DNA of 22,192 nt from an uncultured Lachnospiraceae bacterium (GCA_934402055.1 CAKRTC010000032.1:1-22192), one strand, 5' to 3'. Positions 13,614 through 22,025 are shown, counted from the first letter of the stretch. The notes: a model not told the origin generated them from the sequence alone. Made by a program: numbers and translations.

Positions 13614-15446
13614 ATGATTACAAAGAGAGAAGACATCAGAAACGTAGCAATCATCGCACACGTCGATCACGGTAAGACAACACTCGTTGACGCACTGCTT
13701 CATCAGAGCGGAGTTTTCCGTGAGAATCAGGACGTTGCAGAGCGTGTAATGGACTCCAATGCCATAGAGCGTGAGAGAGGAATCACCATCCTGTCCAAGA
13801 ACACAGCCATCAATTATGCCGATCACAAGATCAATATCGTAGATACTCCCGGCCATGCCGATTTCGGAGGAGAGGTTGAGCGAGTACTTAAGATGGTAGA
13901 CGGAGTCGTGCTCCTTGTCGATGCATTTGAAGGACCTATGCCGCAGACCAAGTTCGTTCTCGGACGTGCCATGGAGCTTGAGCTTCCTGTTGTGGTTTGT
14001 GTCAACAAGATAGACAGACCGGGCGCAAGACCGAGAGAGGTAGTTGATGAGGTACTTGAGCTGCTTCTCGATCTCGGTGCAAATGACGAGCAGATCGACT
14101 GCCCGTTTGTATTTGCTTCGGCAAGAGCCGGTATCGCAACCATGGATCCGGATGTTCCGGGCACAGACATGAAGCCGCTGCTTGATACTATCATTGATCA
14201 TATTCCTTGCCCGACAGGTGATCCTGACGAGCCGCTTCAGATGCTCGTTTCTACTATTGACTATAACGAGTATGTAGGACGTATCGGTGTCGGTAAGGTT
14301 TCAAACGGCAGCATAAAGGTCAACCAGCAGGTCGTTATCTGTAACCACCATTCAAGTGATAAGATCATCCGTACCAAGGTTTCCAAGCTTTATGAGTACG
14401 AGGGACTTGCAAGAGTTGAGGTTGAGGAAGCAGGTATCGGTTCCATCGTTGCAATCTCGGGTATTCCTGAGATACATATCGGAGATACCGTATGCGCACC
14501 TGATAAGGTCGAGGCTATCCCGTTCCAGAAGATCTCAGAGCCTACAATTGCCATGTATTTCATGGTAAATGATTCACCGCTTGCAGGTACCGAAGGAAAG
14601 TTTGTTACCTCAAGACATATCAGAGACAGACTCTACAGAGAGCTTAACACTGACGTATCTCTTCGTGTTGAGGAGACTGCAAATGCAGACTGCTTCAAGG
14701 TTTCCGGACGTGGTGAGCTTCACCTCTCGGTACTTATCGAGAATATGAGACGTGAGGGCTTCGAGTTTGCTGTATCCAAGGCAGAGGTACTCTACAAGAC
14801 TGACGAGAACGGCAAGCCGTTAGAGCCGATGGAGATAGCATATATCGACGTTCCGGAGGAATACAGCGGAGCTGTTATCCAGAAGCTTAACCAGAGAAAG
14901 GGTGAGCTTATCGGTATGGCGCCTACAGGAGCAACCAGCACAAGACTTCAGTTCTCCATACCTTCAAGAGGACTTATCGGTTACAGAAACGAGTTCCTTA
15001 CAGATACAAAGGGCTCGGGTATCATGAATACAGCATTTGACGGATATGCTCCGTACAAGGGAGATTTAAGCTACAGACCTACAGGCTCCATCATTTCCTG
15101 CGAGACAGGTGTTGCGGTAACCTACGGACTTTTCAATGCTCAGGAGAGAGGCGTACTCTTCATAGGACCGGGCGAGAAGGTATATAACGGAATGGTTATC
15201 GGTCAGTCACCTAAGACAGAGGATGTAGAGATCAATGTCTGCAAGACAAAGAAGCTTACAAATACACGTGCTTCGGGATCTGATGATGCATTGCATCTTA
15301 CACCGCCGAGAGTTATGTCACTTGAGCAGTGCATGGACTTCATCGATACAGATGAGCTCCTTGAGGTTACTCCTGATTCACTCCGTATCAGAAAGAAGAT
15401 CCTCGATCCGCTTCTTCGTAAGAGAGCTTCCTTCAGAAAAGGCTGA
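13614..15446 (+). CDS. typA: Translational GTPase TypA/BipA
   Basis: This ribosome-associated GTPase of the EF-G/LepA superfamily is involved in 50S assembly at low temperature and stress adaptation in other bacteria. Motifs are G1 AHVDHGKTT (15-23), RERGIT (switch I), G3 DTPGHADFGGEVER and G4 NKID. Domains II, III and V and the TypA-specific C-terminal domain follow, with SGRGELHLSVLIENMRREGFEF, then IPSRGLIGYRNEFLTDTKGSG, then SLEQCMDFIDTDELLEVTP. At 610 residues the length is normal and no key residue is missing. The start ATG 13614 has GAAGGG a few bases upstream. An rRNA/tRNA methyltransferase begins 12 bp after the stop, so the two are probably co-transcribed and share a ribosome-related role. 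Confidence 0.97.
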   Translation: MITKREDIRNVAIIAHVDHGKTTLVDALLHQSGVFRENQDVAERVMDSNAIERERGITILSKNTAINYADHKINIVDTPGHADFGGEVERVLKMVDGVVLLVDAFEGPMPQTKFVLGRAMELELPVVVCVNKIDRPGARPREVVDEVLELLLDLGANDEQIDCPFVFASARAGIATMDPDVPGTDMKPLLDTIIDHIPCPTGDPDEPLQMLVSTIDYNEYVGRIGVGKVSNGSIKVNQQVVICNHHSSDKIIRTKVSKLYEYEGLARVEVEEAGIGSIVAISGIPEIHIGDTVCAPDKVEAIPFQKISEPTIAMYFMVNDSPLAGTEGKFVTSRHIRDRLYRELNTDVSLRVEETANADCFKVSGRGELHLSVLIENMRREGFEFAVSKAEVLYKTDENGKPLEPMEIAYIDVPEEYSGAVIQKLNQRKGELIGMAPTGATSTRLQFSIPSRGLIGYRNEFLTDTKGSGIMNTAFDGYAPYKGDLSYRPTGSIISCETGVAVTYGLFNAQERGVLFIGPGEKVYNGMVIGQSPKTEDVEINVCKTKKLTNTRASGSDDALHLTPPRVMSLEQCMDFIDTDELLEVTPDSLRIRKKILDPLLRKRASFRKG

Positions 15447-15458
15447 TAAGCTGAGTTT

Positions 15459-16262
15459 ATGGACGGCAGAAATAAAAAATTCATACTGGAATTACAGAAG
15501 AAACCGGCTGTAAGACGTTCCTCGGGACTCTATACCGTAGACGGTCCGAAGATGGCAGGAGAGCTTGATCTTACAGATGTTGAGAATGTCTATGTAACCA
15601 AGAGCTTTCTTGCCTCCGGGCATGCCTCAGAATGCGCCGAGCTGCTGAAAAATGTGGCCTATGAGCTGATACAGGATTCCGAGATGAAACAGATCTCGGA
15701 TACCGTATCGCCCCAGGGCATACTTGTGGTGGCAAAACAGCGTAAGACCAGAGGGATAAGAGCTATAACGGAAGGCGTCAAGGCACCGCTTATACTTATA
15801 CTTGAGACTATTCAGGATCCGGGCAATCTCGGAACCATCATAAGGATGGCAGAGGCTGCGGGAGTGACAGGCATCATCATGAATAAGGAGACTGTGGATG
15901 CGTATTCGCCTAAGGTCGTGCGCTCTACCATGGGAGCACTCTTGAGACTTCCTTTTGTTGTGGTAGATGATGTAGTCAAGGCTGCGGGAGCATTGGCAGC
16001 GGGTGAATATACAGGCGGCGAGCCGGTACGCATATACTCGGCAAGACTTGACGGAGCCGTTGATTATGCGAGCGTTGATTACCGCGGTGCATCTGCGATC
16101 ATGATAGGTAACGAAGCACATGGCTTGAGCGAAGAGCTCTCTGGGTGTGCCGATCAAAATATACTTATACCCATGTGCGGTGCCACCGAGTCGCTTAATG
16201 CTGCAGTTGCCGCCTCGGTCATAAGCTTCGAGGCCGCAAGGCAGAGAAGGATTAGCGTGTAA
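15459..16262 (+). CDS. TrmH/SpoU-family RNA 2'-O-ribose methyltransferase
   Basis: This is a SAM-dependent SPOUT enzyme (deep trefoil knot) that methylates a ribose 2'-OH in rRNA or tRNA. The N-terminal substrate-binding domain (about 1-95) shows LQKKPAVRRSSGLYTVDG. The catalytic domain carries the three SpoU motifs: QDPGNLGTIIRMAEAAG (119-135, with catalytic Arg129), IGNEAHGLS (216-224) and IPMCGATESLNAAVAASV (237-254). At 267 residues it matches RlmB/TrmH-like proteins; the exact nucleotide target cannot be told from sequence. It starts 12 bp after typA with a weak ribosome binding site, which suggests translational coupling. The next gene has its own promoter, so this is likely the last gene of the typA unit. 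Confidence 0.92.
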   Translation: MDGRNKKFILELQKKPAVRRSSGLYTVDGPKMAGELDLTDVENVYVTKSFLASGHASECAELLKNVAYELIQDSEMKQISDTVSPQGILVVAKQRKTRGIRAITEGVKAPLILILETIQDPGNLGTIIRMAEAAGVTGIIMNKETVDAYSPKVVRSTMGALLRLPFVVVDDVVKAAGALAAGEYTGGEPVRIYSARLDGAVDYASVDYRGASAIMIGNEAHGLSEELSGCADQNILIPMCGATESLNAAVAASVISFEAARQRRISV

Positions 16263-16279
16263 CATTTTTGAGACAAATC

Positions 16280-16309
16280 TTGATATTTTTGTTGAGTTTG
16301 TGTTATAAT
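16280..16309 (+). promoter_or_regulatory. Strong SigA promoter with extended -10, ahead of the membrane protein and rpoD
   Basis: TTGATA (16280-16285), an 18-bp spacer, and TATAAT (16304-16309) preceded by TG one base upstream (16301-16302, extended -10). It is the best promoter match in the window and lies 30 bp before the 102-residue membrane protein. It probably also drives rpoD, since no terminator separates the two genes. Confidence 0.8.
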
Positions 16310-16339
16310 TGATAACCAAATGTTTGGAAAGGGATTCCT

Positions 16340-16648
16340 ATGTCTACAAGAGGCAGCTATTCTCCGAGAAAACTCGGTACGATCATTGACATGGCCCATA
16401 TCATTATCGGTATTCTGATCATGGTTATGGCATGCTTTGCGATTTTGCGTCCTGCCCGTTACATGTTTCTTTTTCCGCTGATTTTCTTTCTTGCGTCGCT
16501 GCTTAGTTTTTTTAACAGCTGGTTTTTGTTTGCGGCGTATAAGAGAAATTCCAAAAAGAAGGCAGCAGGAGTTATATATGCCTGTTTGGGACTGCTGCTG
16601 TTTGTACTTACCGTGATCAGTGCGATCTCAATATGGGTCAAGGGCTGA
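16340..16648 (+). CDS. Small three-helix membrane protein of unknown function
   Basis: This 102-residue protein has three clear hydrophobic segments at about residues 14-36 (IIDMAHIIIGILIMVMACFA), 42-66 (MFLFPLIFFLASLLSFFNSW) and 78-99 (VIYACLGLLLFVLTVISAIS). Basic stretches lie at the N-terminus (RGSYSPRK) and between helices 2 and 3 (KRNSKKK). By the positive-inside rule the region between helices 2 and 3 would be cytoplasmic. There is no catalytic motif and I do not recognise a functional family. The start has a strong ribosome binding site (GGAAAGGGA). It sits under a strong promoter and 47 bp upstream of rpoD, so it probably shares that transcript. Confidence 0.82.
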   Translation: MSTRGSYSPRKLGTIIDMAHIIIGILIMVMACFAILRPARYMFLFPLIFFLASLLSFFNSWFLFAAYKRNSKKKAAGVIYACLGLLLFVLTVISAISIWVKG

Positions 16649-16695
16649 TACATGATCGAAAGTATGAGCAATAGGCGAAGTAAAGGAGTGGCGGT

Positions 16696-17892
16696 TTGGA
16701 AAAAGAAAAATTATTAGAAAAGATCAAGGTACTCAGCGAAAAGGCGACAGCCAATCATAATACACTTACATATGAGGAAATAGCTGATTCATTCAAGGAT
16801 GTCGATCTCAGCACAGATCAGATGGATGATGTTTATGCTATGTTTGAAGCCAAGGGCATAGACCTTGTAAATGCAGACAGGGATAATGATAACGATATTG
16901 CTATTCCGGATGCTGATTTTGCCAATATAGATCTTGATAAGATCGACAGTATAGATGATACTCTCGTGGATACGGGAGATGATGATTTCGATGACGATAA
17001 GTTCGATGAGAAGGATATCGAGGACAATATAGACCTTGATGCCATAGATCTCCTGGAGGGCGTCGGCACGGATGATCCGGTCAGAATGTATCTTAAGGAG
17101 ATCGGTACTGTTCCGCTTCTTTCCGCAGAGGAGGAGCTTGAGCTTGCAAAGCGTAAGGCTGAGGGTGACGAGAAGGCAAAGGAGAGACTTATCGAGGCTA
17201 ACCTTCGTCTCGTTGTAAGTATCGCAAAGAGATATACCGGACGCGGAATGAGCTTCCTTGACCTTGTTCAGGAGGGTAACCTCGGACTTATGAAGGGAGT
17301 TCAGAAGTTTGATTATACCAAGGGCTATAAGCTCTCAACTTATGCTACATGGTGGATCAGACAGTCTGTTACACGTGCGCTTGCTGACGGAGCACGTACC
17401 ATCAGAGTACCGGTACATATGGTTGAGACTATCAATAAGATAGCCAAGATGCAGAGAAAGCTTACGCTCGATCTCGGCTATGAGCCTAAGACAAGTGAGC
17501 TTGCCAAGGCACTTGGTATGACAGAGGAAAAGGTAGAGGAGATATTGCAGATCGCAAGAGAGCCGGCTTCGCTTGAGACACCTATCGGTGAAGAGGATGA
17601 TTCAAACCTCGGCGATTTCGTTGCGGACAGCAATGTTGTGACACCGGAGCAGAATGTTGAGTCTGTAATGCTCAGAGAGCATATAGATACACTTCTCGGA
17701 GATCTTAAGGACAGAGAGCGTCAGGTCATCGTGCTCAGATTCGGTCTTGATGACGGACATCCGCGTACACTCGAGGAGGTAGGCAAGGAGTTCAACGTTA
17801 CCCGTGAGCGTATTCGTCAGATCGAGGCCAAGGCACTCCGTAAGCTTCGTAATCCTGTAAGATCCAAGAGGATCAGAGACTTCCTTCAGTAA
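16696..17892 (+). CDS. rpoD: Primary sigma factor RpoD (SigA, sigma-70)
   Basis: This is the housekeeping RNA polymerase sigma subunit. Region 1.1 is at about 1-60. An acidic, Asp-rich spacer (61-124) leads into region 1.2 (DPVRMYLKEIGTVPLLSAEEE, 127-147). Region 2 (about 165-240) includes RLVVSIAKRYTGRGM, DLVQEGNLGLMKGV and the -10-recognition helix YKLSTYATWWIRQSVTRA. Region 3 covers about 241-320. Region 4 (about 330-398) has the -35 helix-turn-helix TLEEVGKEFNVTRERIRQIE. The 398-residue length is normal for Firmicutes SigA. The start is TTG at 16696, chosen because AAAGGAG (16682-16688) sits 7 nt upstream and the N-terminus MEKEKLLEKIKVL fits region 1.1. The usual Firmicutes neighbour dnaG is not upstream; a small membrane protein is. 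The 3' end overlaps a convergent gene by 20 bp. Confidence 0.97.
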   Translation: MEKEKLLEKIKVLSEKATANHNTLTYEEIADSFKDVDLSTDQMDDVYAMFEAKGIDLVNADRDNDNDIAIPDADFANIDLDKIDSIDDTLVDTGDDDFDDDKFDEKDIEDNIDLDAIDLLEGVGTDDPVRMYLKEIGTVPLLSAEEELELAKRKAEGDEKAKERLIEANLRLVVSIAKRYTGRGMSFLDLVQEGNLGLMKGVQKFDYTKGYKLSTYATWWIRQSVTRALADGARTIRVPVHMVETINKIAKMQRKLTLDLGYEPKTSELAKALGMTEEKVEEILQIAREPASLETPIGEEDDSNLGDFVADSNVVTPEQNVESVMLREHIDTLLGDLKDRERQVIVLRFGLDDGHPRTLEEVGKEFNVTRERIRQIEAKALRKLRNPVRSKRIRDFLQ

Positions 17893-18868
17893 GATATATT
17901 ATATTGGAGAACAGTCCGAACATATCAAGTTTGGAGTAACGGGCATACTCCGTGAGTGAGATATAATATTTACAGCCCCAGCTTGATACTGTCAGGAGAT
18001 CATCCTTGATCCCGGTGACAACGACAAAATGAGAACGAACCTTTTTGACCGGTGCGAAAGCATCGGTCTTTTTGTTATAGGCACAAAAATTGATACCGCG
18101 CTCTGATTTGGGAAGCAATGACTGATGTACTCCCGGACCTATGCCAAGTATCAGCGGAAGATCCTGCTCAAGTGAAGCTGTGATAGCATCGCAGAGAACT
18201 TGCCTTGTGTTGCAGTGAGAGAACGCCGGCGGAAGTTTTAAGTTAAGCACTTGTTGAAACTTGTTTTTTTTGTAATGACCGCCGTTTCGTAACTGCTCTG
18301 ATATACAATCCTCGCAGGTATGAGTTCTGTTTTGTGCGGACTGCGATATAGCGGACAGAGTCTTAAGCTTAGCAACGGCTGTTCCGAAGACGGCTCTGTA
18401 CGGAAGCTTTCGTATACGCATATACAGATTTAAGGATGCGGTAAGAATGACAGCCGGGATGCCTCTGTAGGGTATAAACGGAAATGCAGGGCTGATACGC
18501 CTGATATATTTCTTGTAGTTTTCGATATCAATTTGAACGGAATTTTGCTTTTCTAAATCTTCCCAAGTGTTATTGTCCGGTACAAAATCTTTTGTATCCG
18601 GGCTTTTTAAAATTATGCTTCCCGAGCCGGAGCTTTTGCCGGATTCTGAAATATGTAATGTTCTTTCGGAACCAAGGCGCTGACTTTGAAGGTACAGCAG
18701 CACATCTGCGGCTGCAATAAGACTGCAGCCGCATTTTTGTATCATTTTGTCAAACCAAAGCTGACTGCCGCCGTAAGAGCGGTCGGAACCGGTATCAACG
18801 GATATGTAATTATTTTTTAGTTTCGCTTCTGACATAGTTTTAGCTGTATCTGCTTTCTGTGATATCAT
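17873..18868 (-). CDS. C39-like (papain-fold) cysteine peptidase-like protein
   Basis: The 331-residue protein carries IQKCGCSLIAAADVLLYL (43-60), which resembles the nucleophile helix of C39-type peptidases (Gln44, Cys46). It also has RSHFVVVTGIKDDLLTVSSWG (278-298), the matching His280 region, with the strand and WG turn seen in that fold. The middle part is unfamiliar and contains several Cys and basic residues. There is no signal peptide and no clear membrane helix, so a cytoplasmic role is likely, perhaps processing a peptide or acting as an inactive relative. Starts at 18868 and 18835 are both possible; neither has a good ribosome binding site. It lies 33 bp downstream of a sigma-54 activator on the same strand, so co-transcription is likely. 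Its last 20 bp overlap the 3' end of rpoD. The substrate is unknown. Confidence 0.65.
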   Translation of the reverse strand: MISQKADTAKTMSEAKLKNNYISVDTGSDRSYGGSQLWFDKMIQKCGCSLIAAADVLLYLQSQRLGSERTLHISESGKSSGSGSIILKSPDTKDFVPDNNTWEDLEKQNSVQIDIENYKKYIRRISPAFPFIPYRGIPAVILTASLNLYMRIRKLPYRAVFGTAVAKLKTLSAISQSAQNRTHTCEDCISEQLRNGGHYKKNKFQQVLNLKLPPAFSHCNTRQVLCDAITASLEQDLPLILGIGPGVHQSLLPKSERGINFCAYNKKTDAFAPVKKVRSHFVVVTGIKDDLLTVSSWGCKYYISLTEYARYSKLDMFGLFSNIIYLTEGSL

Positions 18869-18901
18869 GCATTTTTGCAGTCTTTCTGAGTGGCCGGTGT
18901 T

Positions 18902-20218
18902 TTACCTTATTCCGTACTTACGCATAAGTCTTGAGGCCTTGGTCTGTGACATTCCGAGTGCTTCGGCAACCTTGTATGAGCTCCTGTACTTTGCAAAATA
19001 CTTAAGCAACAGTTCCTTCTGGAAATCATTGACTGCGGTGTCAAAGTCCGTGGTGTCGATAACATCTGAGCTATCGCTGATCTCAGAGCTTATCGTATTT
19101 GGAACATCGGCTGCCGTGATCTCGTTGCCGGCAGAGGTCACGATAAGACGCTCGATTATATATTGCAGCTCACGGACATTTCCCTTGTAGGTATATTTAT
19201 GTAGCATCTCACGAGCCTGGAAGGACAGCTCCTTGGCAATATTATACTTGCGGTTATACATCGACAGGAAATAGTCGATAAGCGGATCAAGTGCATCCGG
19301 ACGCTCGTTTAGCGAAGGCATATTGAACTCAATGACCCTCAGTCTGTAATACAGATCCTCACGAAATTTTTTTTCTGCGATCTGTTTCTTGAGATTGAGG
19401 TTGGTTGCCGAGATTATACGGATATCAACGGTCTTTGACTTGACTGCGCCTATGGGTGTAAATACCTTGTCCTGAATGAGCTCGAGGAACTTGATCTGCA
19501 GATTCTGCGGAAGCAGACCTACCTCATCAAGAAAGAGTGTACCTGTGTCTGCAATCTCGACAAGCCCCTTTTTACCCTTGGGATTTGCTCCTGTAAATGC
19601 TCCAGGGACATATCCGAAGAGCTCCGATTCTATGAGGTTTTCCGGAATGGCAGCACAGTTGATGGTAACAAAAGGCTTGCCGGCACGCTTACTCTTGGAA
19701 TGAATGAAGCTTGCGAGCATACTTTTTCCGGTACCGGATTCGCCGGTTATAAGCACGGTTGAGTCAAAGTTGGATATTCTCGTTATGGTCTCAAGTATAC
19801 TCTTCATCCTTACATCGGAGAGAAACATGTCTACTGCCTGGGTATCGGAATTGCCCTCCTTAAGAGGAAGTATGGGCGCCTTAAATGCCGAGGCAATGGT
19901 TTCAACTATGTATTTGAGACTTCCGTTTTCATCAAAGGAAGGAGAGCAGTCAATGAAAAAGCTGCCGTAGTTTTCAAGCTGCTTTTGGATAAATATCTTT
20001 TCTCTTTCCTTAATCATACGCGGCATGCAGGTAAGCTGTCTGTATTCACGGTTTCGGATATCCGAAAAATGTCTTCCCTTATACCTGTCCGAACCCTCAA
20101 GATAAGCGTTGCTGAAGGCGGGATTATAATATCTGATAAAACCGTAGGCGTCGTATACACAGATGCCGAAGCCCATAGTGTTTATTATATTTTCAAAAGA
20201 AAAAAATTCCTCTGTCAA
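18902..20218 (-). CDS. Sigma-54-dependent transcriptional activator (PAS - AAA+ - HTH)
   Basis: A bacterial enhancer-binding protein that would open promoters held by the RpoN holoenzyme using ATP. Numbered from the longest frame (TTG at 20284), a PAS sensor spans about 31-135 (INTMGFGICVYDAYGFIRYYN). The AAA+ domain follows, with Walker A GESGTGKS (181-188), the sigma-54 contact loop GAFTGA (228-233), Walker B TLFLDEV and arginine-finger region FREDLYYRLRV. A C-terminal helix-turn-helix (SSYKVAEALGMSQTKASRLMRKYG) ends the protein. There is no receiver domain, so the PAS domain likely senses a small ligand or redox state, as in PrdR/TyrR-like regulators. I prefer TTG at 20218 because AGGGGAAG (20230-20223) is well placed before it. 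No -24/-12 promoter was found nearby, so its target is unknown. Confidence 0.9.
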   Translation of the reverse strand: MTEEFFSFENIINTMGFGICVYDAYGFIRYYNPAFSNAYLEGSDRYKGRHFSDIRNREYRQLTCMPRMIKEREKIFIQKQLENYGSFFIDCSPSFDENGSLKYIVETIASAFKAPILPLKEGNSDTQAVDMFLSDVRMKSILETITRISNFDSTVLITGESGTGKSMLASFIHSKSKRAGKPFVTINCAAIPENLIESELFGYVPGAFTGANPKGKKGLVEIADTGTLFLDEVGLLPQNLQIKFLELIQDKVFTPIGAVKSKTVDIRIISATNLNLKKQIAEKKFREDLYYRLRVIEFNMPSLNERPDALDPLIDYFLSMYNRKYNIAKELSFQAREMLHKYTYKGNVRELQYIIERLIVTSAGNEITAADVPNTISSEISDSSDVIDTTDFDTAVNDFQKELLLKYFAKYRSSYKVAEALGMSQTKASRLMRKYGIR

Positions 20219-20341
20219 AACGCTTCCCCTTTTATGAGTATATATCTGTGCAGATCCGGTCTGTGCAATGAATGGAGATTGCAAACGGAGATCAGAGACA
20301 GAGCTTAATGCAAACTAAACGCTGCACCAATGATTATTTCC

Positions 20342-20375
20342 TTGACCTGAATTATGCGCTTTCTTATACTATAAT
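20342..20375 (+). promoter_or_regulatory. SigA promoter for the M20 dipeptidase (divergent region)
   Basis: TTGACC (20342-20347), a 17-bp spacer and TATACT (20365-20370) form a near-consensus promoter reading toward the dipeptidase. An overlapping TATAAT occurs at 20370-20375. The transcript would have a leader of over 100 nt. On the opposite strand a weaker candidate for the sigma-54 activator (TTGCAC 20404-20399, TATTAA 20380-20375) overlaps it, so the two transcription units may compete. Confidence 0.65.
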
Positions 20376-20499
20376 TAATATGCTTAAGTAATTTTATTGT
20401 GCAATGGAATTCGTTTATGCAAACGTGATCCTTGCTTTTGCATGAAAATACTGTCAGCTGTGAACACTTACATTTTAAGGGAAACCGGAGCCGAATACA

Positions 20500-21888
20500 A
20501 TGACTTTGAAAAAGCATATACTTAACGACAAGCAGAATATAATCTCAGACGTACAGCAGCTTGTGCGTATTCCGAGCGTACCTAATGCTGCCGAACCCGG
20601 TATGCCCTTTGGATACGATATGCACAATGCGCTTAAATATGTGCTTGATCTTGCTGCCAAAATGGGCTTTAAGGTAAGGATGCTTGACGGCTATTGCGGA
20701 TATGTCGAGTATGGTGAGGGTGAGCTGTATGTGGGTATACTGTCGCATGTTGATATCCTTGATGCAGGCGATATGTGGGTAATTCCTCCTTTTGAAGGAC
20801 GTATTGCAGATAATAAGATATATGGAAGAGGAACCATGGATAACAAGGGTCCTCTTATTGCCTCATTATATGCCCTCAAGGCTGTGCGAGACAGCGGGAA
20901 GAAGCTTAATAAGAAAGTCAGACTCATAGTCGGCACCGATGAGGAACGTTATTATACGGATATAAAGCATTATCTTCAGCTTGAGAAGCCGCCTATAGCA
21001 GGATTTACACTTGACGGTCAGTTCCCTGTGGTTTATGCCGAGAAGGGACTCTCCATGAATGAATACCGGGGCGTGTTCGAGCAGGGCGATGAGGAACGTA
21101 TAGTATATATCAAGAGCGGTAAATCCGAAAATACCGTTCCGGGATATTGCGAAGCTTATCTTAAGACAGAGAGAAAGGATGAGATAGTAAACGCCATATC
21201 GGTTTTCTCAAGGGAAAACAGACACAATATGTCAGTCAGACTTGTTGACGACGGTGTGATCATAGAGTCCTATGGTATGGAGACTCACAGTATGGCGCTG
21301 GAAATGGGAATCAATGCCATATTCCCTGTAATAAGCTTCCTGAACAAGCTGCATTTCGGAAAGGGAGATACAAGACGATTGATCACCTTCCTTAACAATT
21401 ACCTCAGCTTTGAGCTGTACGGAGAGAGTCTCGGTATAAATTATGAGGACAGCTTCTCGGGTAAGCTTACGCTGAACTGGGGCATTTTGGATTATGACGG
21501 AACCGAGGTAAGGATAAGATTAGATATAAGATATCCAATTACCTGTGATTTTGTAGAAGCGAAGGAGAGACTTAAGGAGATATTTGAATCCGAGGGTTTT
21601 ACTGAGTATGAGTGTTCTTACTGGGATCCCGTATATTTCCCGAAGGAACACTTCCTCATAGAGACTCTGTTAAGATCATATCGTCAGGTGACCAAGGACA
21701 AGACTGAGCCTGTGGTGAGCGGAAGCGGAAGCTATTCCAAAGTAATGCCTAATATAGCAGCCTTTGGTGCAATATTCCCCGGAGGCAATCAGGCGTGGCA
21801 CAGGGTCAATGAGTTTATAGATATAGATGATCTGATGAAGATGACCGAAATATATGCAAATGCAATCGTAGAGCTGGCATCCTTGTAA
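20500..21888 (+). CDS. M20 family dipeptidase (PepV/Sapep type)
   Basis: A cytoplasmic metallopeptidase expected to cleave dipeptides using two Zn or Mn ions. Metal and catalytic residues are visible in order: H83 and D85 in SHVDIL, D114 in RGTMDNKGP, E148/E149 in GTDEER (catalytic base plus ligand), D172 in TLDGQFP, and H434 near the C-terminus in AWHRVNE. The central lid/dimerisation domain occupies roughly 185-385. The glycine-rich GSGSYSKVMPN precedes the last ligand, as in PepV-like enzymes. At 462 residues it has the usual length for that branch. The start at 20500 has GGAG some 11 nt upstream. It stands alone between a divergent promoter and a terminator that overlaps its stop codon, so it is monocistronic. 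The exact dipeptide preference is not readable. Confidence 0.92.
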   Translation: MTLKKHILNDKQNIISDVQQLVRIPSVPNAAEPGMPFGYDMHNALKYVLDLAAKMGFKVRMLDGYCGYVEYGEGELYVGILSHVDILDAGDMWVIPPFEGRIADNKIYGRGTMDNKGPLIASLYALKAVRDSGKKLNKKVRLIVGTDEERYYTDIKHYLQLEKPPIAGFTLDGQFPVVYAEKGLSMNEYRGVFEQGDEERIVYIKSGKSENTVPGYCEAYLKTERKDEIVNAISVFSRENRHNMSVRLVDDGVIIESYGMETHSMALEMGINAIFPVISFLNKLHFGKGDTRRLITFLNNYLSFELYGESLGINYEDSFSGKLTLNWGILDYDGTEVRIRLDIRYPITCDFVEAKERLKEIFESEGFTEYECSYWDPVYFPKEHFLIETLLRSYRQVTKDKTEPVVSGSGSYSKVMPNIAAFGAIFPGGNQAWHRVNEFIDIDDLMKMTEIYANAIVELASL

Positions 21889-21906
21889 CACAAGGATGCC
21901 ACTTTT
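21876..21906 (+). terminator. Intrinsic terminator overlapping the dipeptidase stop codon
   Basis: GGCATCCTTG (21876-21885) pairs perfectly with CAAGGATGCC (21891-21900) around a five-base loop TAACA. It is followed by AC and four T residues. The TAA stop (21886-21888) lies inside the loop, so the last codons form the ascending stem. The U-run is short, so efficiency may be partial. Confidence 0.75.
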
Positions 21907-21916
21907 ATCGATTAAA

Positions 21917-21974
21917 GCCGGACTATAGTTATAGAAGCGACTGCTTGCAGTCGCGAATATGACTATAGGACGGC
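21917..21974 (+). repeat. Nested hairpin 1 with symmetric GA-rich internal loops
   Basis: GCCG (21917-21920) pairs with CGGC (21971-21974). A GA/GA mismatch follows, then CTATAGTTATA (21923-21933) with TATGACTATAG (21958-21968, one G-U). A GAA/GAA internal loop separates this from GCGACTGC (21937-21944) with GCAGTCGC (21947-21954), closed by a two-base TT. Twenty-three pairs in 58 bases is far beyond chance. It belongs to a cluster of similar structures and has a deleted copy at 22084-22117. Confidence 0.75.
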
Positions 21975-21978
21975 CAAA

Positions 21979-22023
21979 CGAAAATGAGCACAAAGCTTCG
22001 AAAGAAGCGAGTGCGAATTTTCG
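21979..22023 (+). repeat. Nested hairpin 2 with a GAAA tetraloop
   Basis: CGAAAAT (21979-21985) pairs with ATTTTCG (22017-22023). A tandem GA/GA mismatch precedes GCAC (21988-21991) with GTGC (22011-22014). An AAA/GA internal loop precedes GCTTC (21995-21999) with GAAGC (22004-22008), capped by GAAA, a GNRA-type loop. The design repeats that of hairpin 1. No reading frame is open here. Confidence 0.75.
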
Positions 22024-22025
22024 AA

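Noticed and set aside
20401..20425. Sigma-54 promoter near the divergent region
   Set aside because: GG (20406-20407) and GC (20419-20420) are 11 bp apart instead of 10, and the surrounding bases do not match TGGCAC or TTGCA well.
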